From: Schlegelella_A sp035995885
GTDB lineage: Bacteria > Pseudomonadota > Gammaproteobacteria > Burkholderiales > Burkholderiaceae_C
Direction: 5' to 3'
Length of the DNA: 64,000 nucleotides
NCBI GenBank assembly: GCA_035995885.1
Contig: DASYKC010000196.1
Coordinates: forward strand, 1-64,000
A program made the translations under genes and the position numbers. Below are positions 8,881 through 17,717 of the stretch, piece by piece. The notes under the pieces are model-generated. The model did not search any database and had not been told where the DNA came from. It worked only from the letters and a program-made list of their open reading frames with translations. Position 1 is the first letter of the stretch. Each line of letters opens with the position of its first letter.

Positions 8881-10146
8881 ATGACTGCCGATGCCCCCCC
8901 TCCCGACGCCGAATCCGATTTGAGCCGCCTGCTGCACGCCGATCGCCGGACCGGCGCGGAGCACGGGGCGCTGCACAAGCCGGTGCACATCTCCACCACC
9001 TTTGGATACGCCACGGCGGCAGAGTTGGTGGCGGTGTTCCAGGGTGCGAATCCGGGCTTCGTCTACGCGCGCCAGGGCAACCCCACGGGCGGCGCGCTGG
9101 AAGCCAAGCTTGCGCTCTTGGAAGGGAGCCGCGCTGCGGCGGGCTTTTCCACCGGCATGGCGGCAATCGCCGGCATCTTGTTCGCGCTGCTCAAAGCCGG
9201 CGACCATTTGGTCGTCAGTCGGCATCTGTTCGGCAACACGCGCAGTCTGTTCCAGACGGTGCAAGGCTTCGGCATCGACGTCGACTTCGTCGATGCTTCA
9301 GAGTCGGACAGCGTGACCGGAGCGTTACGCCCGTCGACGCGGCTGGTCTTCGTCGAGACCATTGCCAACCCCGGCACCCAAGTGCCCGATCTGACCGGGA
9401 TCGGCCGCCTCTGCGCCGAGCGCAGCTTGCTCTATGTCGTCGACAACACGATGACGACACCGGCGCTGCTGCGCGCACGTGACGTCGGCGCGGGCCTGAT
9501 CGTGCATTCGCTGACCAAGGGCCTCTCGGGCCACGGCGATGCGATGGGCGGCGCGGTCATCGACACCGGACTGTTCGACTGGACACGCTGGCCACACATT
9601 GCTGAGCCCTTCCGCGTCGGAGACCCGGCCGGCTGGGGTCTGTTGCAAATTAAGAAACGCGGTCTGCGCGACTTCGGTGCGACGCTGCGCCCCGAGGATG
9701 CACACCGCATCGCCACCGGACTGGAAACGCTGGAACTACGCATCGGCGCGACCAACGCCAACGCACGAGAACTGGCGCAGTGGCTTGAACAGCAAGCAGC
9801 CGTGGCTCGGGTGTACTACCCGGGCTTGGCCAGCCACCCGCAGCATGCGCGCGCCGCCGGGCTGTTCGGCGGCCGCTTCGGCTCGCTGCTGAGCTTCGAG
9901 CTGAAACCCGGCATCGACCCGGTGGCCGTATTGAACCGGCTGCGGCTGATCATCCTGTCCAGCCACCTGAGCGACAACCGCTCGCTGGCGATTCCGGTGG
10001 CGCAGACGATCTTCTGGGAGCTTGGCGCCGGACGTCGCGCCGAGATGGGCATCGCCGACGGCCTGATCCGGCTATCGGTGGGTATCGAGCCGGTGGCGGA
10101 CCTTCAGGCCGATTTGGCCCATGCTCTCGCACCATTCAATGGCTGA
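8881..10146 (+). CDS. Cystathionine gamma-synthase / gamma-lyase family PLP enzyme
   Basis: Protein of 421 aa of the Cys/Met-metabolism PLP family (fold type I). The cofactor lysine is in VHSLTKGLSGHGD; the upstream YVVDNTMTTP supplies the PLP-stacking aspartate, and the substrate-arginine region is near the end (ADGLIRLSVGIE). Members perform gamma-replacement or gamma-elimination on O-acyl-homoserine, cystathionine or methionine, and the exact reaction cannot be assigned from sequence alone. The ATG at 8881 is used; an in-frame GTG at 8866 is an alternative, and neither has a clear ribosome site. No SAM-riboswitch fold was recognised upstream. Confidence 0.88.
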   Translation: MTADAPPPDAESDLSRLLHADRRTGAEHGALHKPVHISTTFGYATAAELVAVFQGANPGFVYARQGNPTGGALEAKLALLEGSRAAAGFSTGMAAIAGILFALLKAGDHLVVSRHLFGNTRSLFQTVQGFGIDVDFVDASESDSVTGALRPSTRLVFVETIANPGTQVPDLTGIGRLCAERSLLYVVDNTMTTPALLRARDVGAGLIVHSLTKGLSGHGDAMGGAVIDTGLFDWTRWPHIAEPFRVGDPAGWGLLQIKKRGLRDFGATLRPEDAHRIATGLETLELRIGATNANARELAQWLEQQAAVARVYYPGLASHPQHARAAGLFGGRFGSLLSFELKPGIDPVAVLNRLRLIILSSHLSDNRSLAIPVAQTIFWELGAGRRAEMGIADGLIRLSVGIEPVADLQADLAHALAPFNG

Positions 10147-10196
10147 CTAGCCGCTCGATCCGCGCGTACTGAGCGTGTCCTTGCCACCCGGGCGGT

Positions 10197-10328
10197 CGAC
10201 TGCTTTTGGTCTATTCCGTTGAAAAACTCGGTTCGGGCGTTGGCCTTGATGACGCCGGCATCAACCGCGAAGCCTTCGCCACTGACCAGGCCTTCACTCA
10301 TGCAGCGGCGCAGCACGCTCTCGAACAC
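10197..10328 (-). pseudogene. IS1182/IS5-type transposase fragment
   Basis: Leftward translation gives FESVLRRCMSEGLVSGEGF followed by AVDAGVIKANA, a block typical of IS1182-family DDE transposases (C..GLV.GEGFAVDASVIKADA). Only about 44 codons remain, cut off on both sides by the gamma-synthase gene and the sensor-kinase gene, with no terminal repeats visible. It is the trace of a past insertion and is not functional. Confidence 0.7.
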
Positions 10329-10349
10329 GAACGCTCGCGCCGGCCCCGA

Positions 10350-11894
10350 TCAACCGAGCGTGCGGCCGCTCGCGCCCGACGGCGGCGGAAAGTGCAGGCC
10401 GAACGTCGTGCGCTCGCCCGGTGCGCTGCGCACCCACGCGTTGCCGCCATGCAGCGCCATGATCGAGCGCACGATGGCGAGGCCGAGGCCCGAGCCCGAC
10501 GCCGACCCGTGGCGCGAAGCATCAGCGCGGTAGAAGCGCTCGAAGACGCGCGCCTGCTGCTCGGCGGCGATCGCCCCGCCTGCGTTCGAGATCTCGATCG
10601 TGCAGCCGCCGGCGGCATCGATCCGCGCCGCCAGCTCGATGAAGGTGCCGCTCGCCGCGTGGCGCACCGCGTTCGAGACCAGGTTGCTGACGGCGCGAAT
10701 GAACATGGTCTCGTCGGCCCAGACGCGAACGGCGCCACCGGCCCGCGGCGCGTCCAGCGTCTTTTTGAGCATGACGCGGCGCTCATCGGCGAGCATCTCG
10801 AAGTAGCCGACCACGCGATCGAGCGCCTTGTCGAGGTCGATCCAGTCGGTCGACATCGCTGCCTTGTCGTTGTCGACCTGGGCGAGGAAGAGCATGTTGC
10901 CGATCATTCGCGACAGTCGTTCGTACTCCTCGACTGCCGACTCGAGGACGGCCCGGTATTCGTCGGCGCTGCGCGGCCGCGACAGCGCGACCTGCGCCTC
11001 GCCGAGCAGGTTGCCGACGGGCGTGCGCAGGTCGTGGGCGAGGTCGGACGAGAATGCCGACAGCCGCTCGAACGCGTCCTGCAGGCGGTCGAGCATGCGG
11101 TTGAAGGCCAGGGTCGACTCGACCAGCTCGAGCGGTGTTTCGTCGAGCGGCAGGCGCTCTTCGAGCGCTTGCGCTCCGATCCGGCTGGCAGCCGCGCCGA
11201 GACGGCGCGCGCTGACGACGATGTGGCGAGCGATCCAGACCCCGAGGGCGCTGGCGAGCAGCGCCGCGACCGCCAGGCCGGCGAGGACGTTGCGGCGGTT
11301 GCGCTGGCGCACCTCGCTCGTGTCGGTCGTCTCGATCGCCAGGTCGACAAGGACCGAGCCGGCAGGGCGCGCCGCCTGGGCCGGCACGTCGATCCGACCG
11401 GTCAATAGGCGATAACCGGCCCCGTCCGGGGCGCGCCACGTCGACGTCATCCCGGCGAGTCGCTCGCGCAGGGCCTCGATGTCGGTGATGCGCGCCCGCG
11501 TCGGCAGGAGCACGACGTCGAGCACCGGTCGCGGCAGCGACGCAGGCAGCGGAACGGCGTACCGGGGCGAGCTCGCGATGACGCGGCGTCCTTCGCCGTC
11601 GAGCACTGCCGCATGCAGCCGATGCACGCGACGCTCGGCGCGATCGACCAGGCCCGCCGCCTGCGTCAGGTCGTAGCCGATCGCGGCCAGGTCGTCGCGC
11701 ACGAAGGCCAGATTGGCGAGCAGCGTCAGCTCGTTCTCCTCGCGCAGCTCGCCGCGCACGAACTGGCCGGTGATGCTGGCGAAGACGGCGATGATGACGA
11801 CCGAGACGAGCGTGATCGAGAGGCTGATCTGGGCCGTCATCGAGCGCCGCAGCCAGCCGATGCCGCGCCGCAAGAGGCGCGCGGCGGCGCTCAT
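10350..11894 (-). CDS. Heavy-metal-type sensor histidine kinase
   Basis: Protein of 514 aa. An N-terminal membrane segment (about 20-42), a periplasmic sensor region and a second membrane segment (about 190-210) are followed by HAMP, a HisKA box with the phospho-acceptor histidine in SSDLAHDLRTPVGNLL, and an ATPase domain ending in GSGLGLAIVRSIM. The layout is that of CusS/CopS-like kinases. Its ATG overlaps the TGA of the response regulator by four bases, so the two are translationally coupled. The kinase likely senses a metal or envelope stress and phosphorylates that regulator; the ligand is not visible from sequence. Confidence 0.9.
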   Translation of the reverse strand: MSAAARLLRRGIGWLRRSMTAQISLSITLVSVVIIAVFASITGQFVRGELREENELTLLANLAFVRDDLAAIGYDLTQAAGLVDRAERRVHRLHAAVLDGEGRRVIASSPRYAVPLPASLPRPVLDVVLLPTRARITDIEALRERLAGMTSTWRAPDGAGYRLLTGRIDVPAQAARPAGSVLVDLAIETTDTSEVRQRNRRNVLAGLAVAALLASALGVWIARHIVVSARRLGAAASRIGAQALEERLPLDETPLELVESTLAFNRMLDRLQDAFERLSAFSSDLAHDLRTPVGNLLGEAQVALSRPRSADEYRAVLESAVEEYERLSRMIGNMLFLAQVDNDKAAMSTDWIDLDKALDRVVGYFEMLADERRVMLKKTLDAPRAGGAVRVWADETMFIRAVSNLVSNAVRHAASGTFIELAARIDAAGGCTIEISNAGGAIAAEQQARVFERFYRADASRHGSASGSGLGLAIVRSIMALHGGNAWVRSAPGERTTFGLHFPPPSGASGRTLG

Positions 11895-12565
11895 TCGCTG
11901 CGCACGTCGAGGACGTAGCCGACGCCGCGCACGGTGTGGATCAGCTTGGTGTCGTACGGATCGTCGACCTTCGCGCGCAGTCGGCGGACCGCGACGTCGA
12001 CGACGTTGGTGTCGCTGTCGAAGTTCATGTCCCAGACGTTCTCGGCGATCAGCGTGCGCGAGCACAGCTCGCCGACGTGGCGGACGAAGTAGTCGAGCAG
12101 GGCGTATTCCTTGGCGGTGAGGTCGATGCGGTCGCCGCCGCGCGTGACCCGCCGGCGCAGCGGATCGACCTCGAGGTCGGCGACCCGCATCGTCTGGTCC
12201 CGCGGCACCTGGCCGCGGCGCAGGATGTTCTGCACGCGGGCGAGCAGCTCCGAGAACGCGAACGGCTTGACGAGGTAGTCGTCGGCGCCGAGCTTCAGGC
12301 CCTTGACGCGGTCGTCGACCTGATCGCGCGCGCTCAGGAACAGCACCGGCGTCTGGCGCTGCCGGCGCACGCCCTGCAGCACCGACCAGCCGTCGATGCC
12401 GGGCAGCATGACGTCGAGCAGGATCAGGTCGTACTCGGTCGTCGTCGCGAGATGCAGGCCGTCGAGACCGTCGCTCGCGACGTCGACCACATAGCCGTGC
12501 TCCATCAAGCCCTTCTTGACGTAGGCGGCGGTCTTGGGCTCGTCTTCGACGATGAGGATGCGCAT
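11891..12565 (-). CDS. Heavy-metal-type response regulator (OmpR family)
   Basis: Protein of 224 aa starting MRILIVEDEPKTAAYVKKGL, a start typical of CusR/CopR/IrlR regulators; an in-frame ATG at 12583 is possible. The receiver domain has the phosphorylated aspartate in LILLDVMLPG and the conserved lysine in DDYLVKPFAF. The C-terminal winged helix ends in VRGVGYVLDVR. It overlaps the kinase gene. A CusR-type palindrome lies at 12634-12649, between this gene and the divergent DUF4148/RND genes, so it probably controls both directions. Confidence 0.92.
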   Translation of the reverse strand: MRILIVEDEPKTAAYVKKGLMEHGYVVDVASDGLDGLHLATTTEYDLILLDVMLPGIDGWSVLQGVRRQRQTPVLFLSARDQVDDRVKGLKLGADDYLVKPFAFSELLARVQNILRRGQVPRDQTMRVADLEVDPLRRRVTRGGDRIDLTAKEYALLDYFVRHVGELCSRTLIAENVWDMNFDSDTNVVDVAVRRLRAKVDDPYDTKLIHTVRGVGYVLDVRSE

Positions 12566-12633
12566 GGCGGGCAAGGTGTTCATGGCGGCGCGACCAGTGT
12601 CGGCCCTGGGCCGCTCACGCCGATGACGCGACC

Positions 12634-12649
12634 ATTGCACAACTGTAAT
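12634..12649. promoter_or_regulatory. CusR/CopR-type operator palindrome
   Basis: ATTGCA-CAAC-TGTAAT is an inverted repeat with one mismatch (ATTACA/TGTAAT half-sites), matching the box bound by heavy-metal response regulators of the CusR class. It lies 68 bases upstream of the regulator start and 118 bases upstream of the DUF4148 gene, suiting divergent control. Binding by this regulator is inferred. Confidence 0.6.
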
Positions 12650-12766
12650 GAAGCGGTCAGAGGCGCGTCGGGGCTCGATTTCTATCGTGTGAACCGTGCT
12701 GCAGATGAATGCGGCGCCGGAACCGCAAGGCTCCGAGCTTCAACCGATAGTGATCAGGAGTCCATC

Positions 12767-13249
12767 ATGAAAGTCAAGCAAGTGTTCGTCGTCGGAGCGC
12801 TCGCGCTCGCGACCGGTGCCGTCTTCGCCGGCCAAAGCCCCGCTGCCCCGGTCACCCGGGCCGAAGTGGTCCAGTCGGTTCTTGCCGCGCGTGCCGCCGG
12901 CACGCTGATTCCTGCCGGCGAAGGCGTCCTCCCCAGCTACCAGGATCCGGGTCTCGGCTCCGACACGACGCGGGCCGCGGTCAAGGCCGAGGTGCTGCAG
13001 GCCCGTGCCAGCGGCGACCTCGTCCCTGCCGGCGACGGCGCGCTGGGCAACAAGGCCTACAGCCAGATGGTGGCTGCGCCGTCGAGCGTGACGCGCGACC
13101 AGGTCAAGTCCGAGGTGCTCGAGGCACGCGCCAACGGCACGCTGATCCCGGCCGGCCAGGGTGAATACGGCAACCCCGACGCGACGGTCTACACCGCTCG
13201 CCACAGCGCACCGACCGCCGAGTCCTTCGCCGCTCGCGCGACGAAGTGA
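12767..13249 (+). CDS. DUF4148 repeat protein, exported
   Basis: Protein of 160 aa with a Sec signal (VGALALATGAVFA, cleavage near residue 22). It contains three imperfect copies of a ~25-residue repeat: TRAEVVQSVLAARAAGTLIP, TRAAVKAEVLQARASGDLVP and TRDQVKSEVLEARANGTLIP, each followed by AG(E/D/Q)G. This is the DUF4148 unit, common in Burkholderiales periplasmic proteins; usual members carry one or two copies. AGGAG precedes the start. It is divergent from the metal-type two-component system and 70 bases ahead of the RND adaptor. Its function is unknown; by context it is part of the envelope response. Confidence 0.85.
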   Translation: MKVKQVFVVGALALATGAVFAGQSPAAPVTRAEVVQSVLAARAAGTLIPAGEGVLPSYQDPGLGSDTTRAAVKAEVLQARASGDLVPAGDGALGNKAYSQMVAAPSSVTRDQVKSEVLEARANGTLIPAGQGEYGNPDATVYTARHSAPTAESFAARATK

Positions 13250-13256
13250 GCGACGC

Positions 13257-13298
13257 GGGTCGAGACGCCCGACTCGGGCCGGGTGTCTCGATCGACCC
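13257..13298 (+). promoter_or_regulatory. Strong hairpin between DUF4148 gene and RND operon
   Basis: GGGTCGAGAC-GCCCG (13257-13271) can pair with CGGGTGTCTCGA-TC-GACCC (13280-13298). It begins seven bases after the DUF4148 stop codon and ends 21 bases before the adaptor start. There is no T-run. It could act as an attenuator or RNA-stability element separating high expression of the small protein from the pump genes. Confidence 0.45.
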
Positions 13299-13319
13299 AA
13301 GCACCCAGGAGAAGAAGCC

Positions 13320-14540
13320 ATGAATCCCGGACCCTTGACGACAGCGCCAGCCGCTCTCGCCGCCGCCGCGCTGGCGGCACTGACGCTGGCCGCGTGCGGA
13401 CCGGCCCCGGCCGCCAAGCCGGCGCCGGCACCGCCGCAGGTCGCCGTGGTCACGGTGCATCGCAGCAGCGTGCCGATGACGGTCGAGCTGCCCGGCCGGA
13501 CCTCGGCCCACGTCGTGGCGCAGGTGCGCGCGCGCGTCGACGGCATCGTCCTGAAGCGCGAGTTCCAGGAAGGCAGCGACGTCAAGGCCGGCCAGCGGCT
13601 CTACCAGATCGACCCCGCGCCCTACGTCGCCGCACTGAACAGCGCGACCGCCTCGCTGCAGCGAGCCGAAGCCACCCTGGCGTCGACGACCGCGCTGGTC
13701 GGGCGCTACAAGCCGCTGGCCGCCGCCAACGCGGTCAGCAAGCAGGACTTCGACAACGCCGTCGCCGCGCAAGGCCAGGCCGCCGCCGACGTCGCCGCCG
13801 GCAAGGCCGCGGTCGAGATGGCGCGGATCAATCTCGGCTACACCAACGTCGTCGCGCCGATCGCCGGCCGCATCGGCACGTCGCTCGTCACCCAGGGCGC
13901 CTACGTGCAGGCGAGCGCGGCGACGCTGCTGGCGACGATCCAGCAGATCGATCCGATCTACGTCGACCTGACGCAGTCGAGCGTCGCCGGGCTGCAACTG
14001 CGACGCGACGTCGCGACCGGCAAGCTGAAGCTCAACGGTCCCGGCCAGGCGAAGGTGACGCTCGCACTCGAGGACGGATCGCAATATCCGGTGCCCGGCG
14101 CCCTGCAGTTCACCGACATCACCGTCGACCCCGCGACCGGCTCGGTGACCTTGCGCGCGATCTTCGCCAACCCGGCGTCGGTGCTCCTGCCCGGCATGTT
14201 CGTGCGCGCGCAGATCGAGGAAGGCGTCAATGCCGACGCCATCCTCGTGCCGCAGGCCGGCGTCACCCACGATCCGGCCGGACACGCGACCGCGCTGGTC
14301 GTCGGCAGCGACAACAAGGTCGCGCTGCGCGCGATCCAGGCGACGCGAACGGCGGGCAGCCGGTGGGTCGTCGACGCCGGTCTCGCCGACGGCGATCGCG
14401 TGATCGTCGCCGGAGTGCAGAAGGTTCAACCCGGCGCGCTGGTCCAGGTCAGCGAGGCGCAGACCGCGAGCGCCGCTGCCGCGGCCGGCGCGAGCGGCCC
14501 CGCGGCAGCGGCCTCCGCCGTCGTCGCACAAGCGAAGTAG
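13320..14540 (+). CDS. RND efflux periplasmic adaptor (MFP), AcrA/MexA type
   Basis: Lipoprotein of 406 aa (LTLAACGP lipobox). Domain order is a beta-barrel/lipoyl half (VRARVDGIVLKREFQEGSDV), a helical hairpin (about 105-170), the second lipoyl half (YTNVVAPIAGRIGTSLVTQG), then beta-barrel and membrane-proximal domains. AGGAG precedes the ATG. The alanine-rich tail is low-complexity. It is the first gene of a complete tripartite pump with 14550 (permease) and 17714 (outer-membrane channel). Such adaptors link the inner-membrane permease to the channel for drug or solvent export. Confidence 0.93.
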   Translation: MNPGPLTTAPAALAAAALAALTLAACGPAPAAKPAPAPPQVAVVTVHRSSVPMTVELPGRTSAHVVAQVRARVDGIVLKREFQEGSDVKAGQRLYQIDPAPYVAALNSATASLQRAEATLASTTALVGRYKPLAAANAVSKQDFDNAVAAQGQAAADVAAGKAAVEMARINLGYTNVVAPIAGRIGTSLVTQGAYVQASAATLLATIQQIDPIYVDLTQSSVAGLQLRRDVATGKLKLNGPGQAKVTLALEDGSQYPVPGALQFTDITVDPATGSVTLRAIFANPASVLLPGMFVRAQIEEGVNADAILVPQAGVTHDPAGHATALVVGSDNKVALRAIQATRTAGSRWVVDAGLADGDRVIVAGVQKVQPGALVQVSEAQTASAAAAAGASGPAAAASAVVAQAK

Positions 14541-14549
14541 GAGCGCGAC

Positions 14550-17500
14550 ATGGCCAAGTTCTTCATCGACCGCCCCATCTTCGCGATGGTGATCGCCGCC
14601 CTGATCATGCTGTTCGGGGGTCTGTCGATCCTGTCGCTGCCGATCGAGCAGTACCCGCCGATCGCGCCGCCGACGGTGCAGATCAGCACCAGCTATCCCG
14701 GCGCGTCGGCGACGACGCTCGAGAGCACCGTGGTCCAGGTGATCGAGCAGCAGATGAGCGGCATCGACCACCTGCTCTACATGGGGTCGACCAGCGACGA
14801 CACCGGCCAGTCGACGACGACGCTCACCTTCGCGCCCGGCACCGATCCGGACATCGCCCAGGTGCAGGTGCAGAACAAGCTGCAGCTCGCCGTGCCGCAG
14901 CTGCCGCTGCAGGTGCAGCAGTCGGGCATTCGCGTCACCAAGTCGACCAGCTCGTTCCTGATGCTCGTCGGCTTCTACTCGCGCGACAAGAGCATGTCGA
15001 AGTTCGACATCGCGAACTTCGTCGTCTCGCATCTCCAGGATCCGATCAGCCGGATCAACGGCGTCGGCAACTTCAGCGTCTTCGGCAGCCAGTACGCGAT
15101 GCGCATCTGGCTCGACCCCAGCAAGCTGAACAGCTTTGCCCTGACGCCGCTCGACGTCACCGCGGCGCTGCAGGCGCAGAACGTGCAGATCTCCGGCGGC
15201 CAGCTCGGCGGCACGCCGGCGGTCGCCGACCAGCAGCTCAACGCGACCATCACCGAGGCGACGCTGATGCGAACGCCCGAGCAGTTCGGCGCCGTGCTGC
15301 TGAAGGCGCTGCCCGACGGCTCGCAGGTGCGCCTGCGCGACGTCGCCCGGATCGCCCTCGGCGCCGAGAGCTTCGCCGTCGACACCCAGTACAACGGCCA
15401 GCCGGCCTCCGGGATCGGCATCCAGCTCGCCACCGGCGCCAACGCGCTGCAGACCGCGAACGCGGTGCGCGCCAAGATCGACGCCCTCAAGCCCGGCTTT
15501 CCGCCGGGGCTCGAGGTCGTCTATCCGAACGACACGACGCCGTTCATCAAGGTCTCGATCCAGGAAGTCATCAAGACGCTGATCGAAGGCATCGGCCTGG
15601 TCGTCCTCGTGATGTACCTGTTCCTGCAGAACTTCCGGGCGACCATCATCCCGGCGATCGCGGTCCCGGTCGTCCTGCTCGGCACCTTCGGCCTGATGGC
15701 GGCGTTCGGCTTCACGATCAACACGCTGTCGATGTTCGGCCTCGTCCTCGCGATCGGCCTGCTCGTCGACGATGCCATCGTCGTCGTCGAGAACGTCGAG
15801 CGGGTGATGAGCGAGGAAGGCTTGTCGGCCAAGGAGGCGACGAAGAAGGCGATGGGCCAGATCACCGGCGCCCTCGTCGGCGTCGCGATGGTGCTCTCGG
15901 CGGTGTTCGTCCCGGTCGCCTTCTCGAGCGGCACCGTCGGCGCGATCTACCGCGAGTTCTCGCTCACGATCGTCGCGGCGATGCTGCTCTCGGTGTTCGT
16001 CGCCCTGACGTTGACGCCGGCCCTCTGCGCGACGCTGCTCAGGCCGGCCGACACGCAGCATCAGACCAGGCGCGGCTTCTTCGGCTGGTTCAACCGCGGC
16101 TTCGACGCCGGCCGCGAGCGCTACGTCGGCGGGGTGCGCCACGTGATCGGCCGCTGGGGCCGCTGGATGCTGATCTACCTTGCCGTCGTCGCCGCGGTCG
16201 GCCTGCTCTTCATGCGCATGCCGACCTCGTTCCTGCCCAACGAGGACCAGGGCTACTTCTTCGTCCAGGTGCAGACGCCGCCGGGGGCGACGCAGGAGCG
16301 GACCGGGGTCGTCCTCGACGACGTCGTCCACTATCTGCTCGACAAGGAATCGACGAGCGTCGACGCCGCGTTCGCGATCAACGGCTACAACAACGCCGGC
16401 CGCGGCCAGAACCAGGGCCAGGTCTTCGTCCGCCTCAAGGACTGGAGCCAGCGCACGGCCGCGGACCAGTCGGTGAATGCATTGCTGGCGCGCACCGCGA
16501 GCCACTTCGCGCCGTACAAGGACGCGACGATCACGGCGATCAACCCGCCGCCGATCCGCGGCCTCGGCTCTTCGGCCGGCTTCGACTTCGAGCTCGAGGA
16601 TCGCGCCGGCCTCGGCCACGACGCGCTGATGAAGGCACGCAACCAGCTGCTCGCGCTCGCCGCGCACGACCCGCACCTGGCGCAGGTGCGTGCCAACGGC
16701 CTCGACGACACGCCGACCTTCCGCATCGACGTCGACCGCGAGAAGGCGAGCGTCCTCGGCGTCAGTCTCGCCGACGTCGACCAGACGTTCTCGATCTCGT
16801 GGGGCTCGCGCTTCGTCAACAACTTCCTCGATACCGACAACCGGATCAAGAAGGTCTACGTCCAGGCCGACGCGCCGTTCCGCATGAACCCCGAGGACCT
16901 GAGCCGCCTGTTCGTGCGCAACTCGCAAGGGACGATGGTGCCGTTCTCGGCGTTCGCGACCGGCAGCTGGACCTACGGGCCGCCCAAGCTCGAGCGCTAC
17001 AACGGCCTCTCGTCGATGGAGATCATCGGCCAGGCGGCGCCGGGCAACAGCACCGGTCAGGCGATGCTGGCGATGGAATCGCTGACCCAGCAGCTGCCGG
17101 CGGGAATCGGCTTCGAATGGACCGGCATCTCGCTGCAGCAGCAGCAGGCCGGTTCGCAGGCGACGCTCTTCTACGCGCTCTCGGTGCTGGTCGTCTTCCT
17201 CAGCCTGGCGGCGCTCTACGAGAGCGGCTCGATCCCGCTCTCGGTGATCCTGGTGGTGCCGATCGGCGTCCTCGGGGCGCTCGCCGCCGCCACCGCCTTC
17301 GGCATGTCGAACGGCGTCTATTTTCAGGTCGCCCTGCTGACGACGATCGGCCTGGCGGCGAAGAACGCGATCCTGATCGTCGAGTTCGCGCGCGAGCTGC
17401 ACGCGGAAGGCCGCAGCGCGCTCGAGGCAGCGACCCATGCGGCGGCGATGCGCCTCCGGCCGATCGTGATGACGTCGATGGCGTTCGTCCTCGGCGTCCT

Positions 17501-17717
17501 GCCGCTCGCAATCGCCAGCGGCGCCGGCTCGGCGAGCCAGAACGCGATCGGCGTCGCCGTCATCGGCGGCATGCTGACCGCGACCTTCCTCGCGCCGTTC
17601 CTCGTGCCGATGTTCTTCTACGTGATCACCGGCAAGCTGTTCAAGAAGAAGGAAGTGCGCACGACGCCGTCGGCGCCGCTGCCGGCGCTCGAAGCACCTC
17701 AAGGAGCGAAGACATGA
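14550..17717 (+). CDS. RND multidrug efflux permease, HAE1 (AcrB/MexB) type
   Basis: Protein of 1055 aa, normal AcrB length. It starts MAKFFIDRPIFAMVIA and has the periplasmic porter loops (about 40-335 and 560-870) and transmembrane helix 4 with the proton-relay aspartates in LAIGLLVDDAIVVVENVERV. The C-terminal half has GLAAKNAILIVEFARE. The hydrophobic drug-transporter class is indicated by the overall length and the STSSFLMLVGFYS region. It ends in an ATGA overlap with the outer-membrane factor gene, so the three pump genes are one operon. Substrates cannot be predicted from sequence. Confidence 0.95.
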   Translation: MAKFFIDRPIFAMVIAALIMLFGGLSILSLPIEQYPPIAPPTVQISTSYPGASATTLESTVVQVIEQQMSGIDHLLYMGSTSDDTGQSTTTLTFAPGTDPDIAQVQVQNKLQLAVPQLPLQVQQSGIRVTKSTSSFLMLVGFYSRDKSMSKFDIANFVVSHLQDPISRINGVGNFSVFGSQYAMRIWLDPSKLNSFALTPLDVTAALQAQNVQISGGQLGGTPAVADQQLNATITEATLMRTPEQFGAVLLKALPDGSQVRLRDVARIALGAESFAVDTQYNGQPASGIGIQLATGANALQTANAVRAKIDALKPGFPPGLEVVYPNDTTPFIKVSIQEVIKTLIEGIGLVVLVMYLFLQNFRATIIPAIAVPVVLLGTFGLMAAFGFTINTLSMFGLVLAIGLLVDDAIVVVENVERVMSEEGLSAKEATKKAMGQITGALVGVAMVLSAVFVPVAFSSGTVGAIYREFSLTIVAAMLLSVFVALTLTPALCATLLRPADTQHQTRRGFFGWFNRGFDAGRERYVGGVRHVIGRWGRWMLIYLAVVAAVGLLFMRMPTSFLPNEDQGYFFVQVQTPPGATQERTGVVLDDVVHYLLDKESTSVDAAFAINGYNNAGRGQNQGQVFVRLKDWSQRTAADQSVNALLARTASHFAPYKDATITAINPPPIRGLGSSAGFDFELEDRAGLGHDALMKARNQLLALAAHDPHLAQVRANGLDDTPTFRIDVDREKASVLGVSLADVDQTFSISWGSRFVNNFLDTDNRIKKVYVQADAPFRMNPEDLSRLFVRNSQGTMVPFSAFATGSWTYGPPKLERYNGLSSMEIIGQAAPGNSTGQAMLAMESLTQQLPAGIGFEWTGISLQQQQAGSQATLFYALSVLVVFLSLAALYESGSIPLSVILVVPIGVLGALAAATAFGMSNGVYFQVALLTTIGLAAKNAILIVEFARELHAEGRSALEAATHAAAMRLRPIVMTSMAFVLGVLPLAIASGAGSASQNAIGVAVIGGMLTATFLAPFLVPMFFYVITGKLFKKKEVRTTPSAPLPALEAPQGAKT

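Noticed and set aside
13104..17702. Open frame of about 1530 codons on the - strand opposite the RND operon
   Set aside because: It is a low-complexity Arg/Asp/His/Glu-rich translation typical of antisense to high-GC genes, with no family and no ribosome site.
13283..17713. Very long open frame (+) running out of phase through the RND adaptor and permease genes
   Set aside because: It is Arg/Gly/Ala-rich with no domain. The true genes in the other frame have full-length family matches and ribosome sites. It only exists because GC-rich codons avoid stops.
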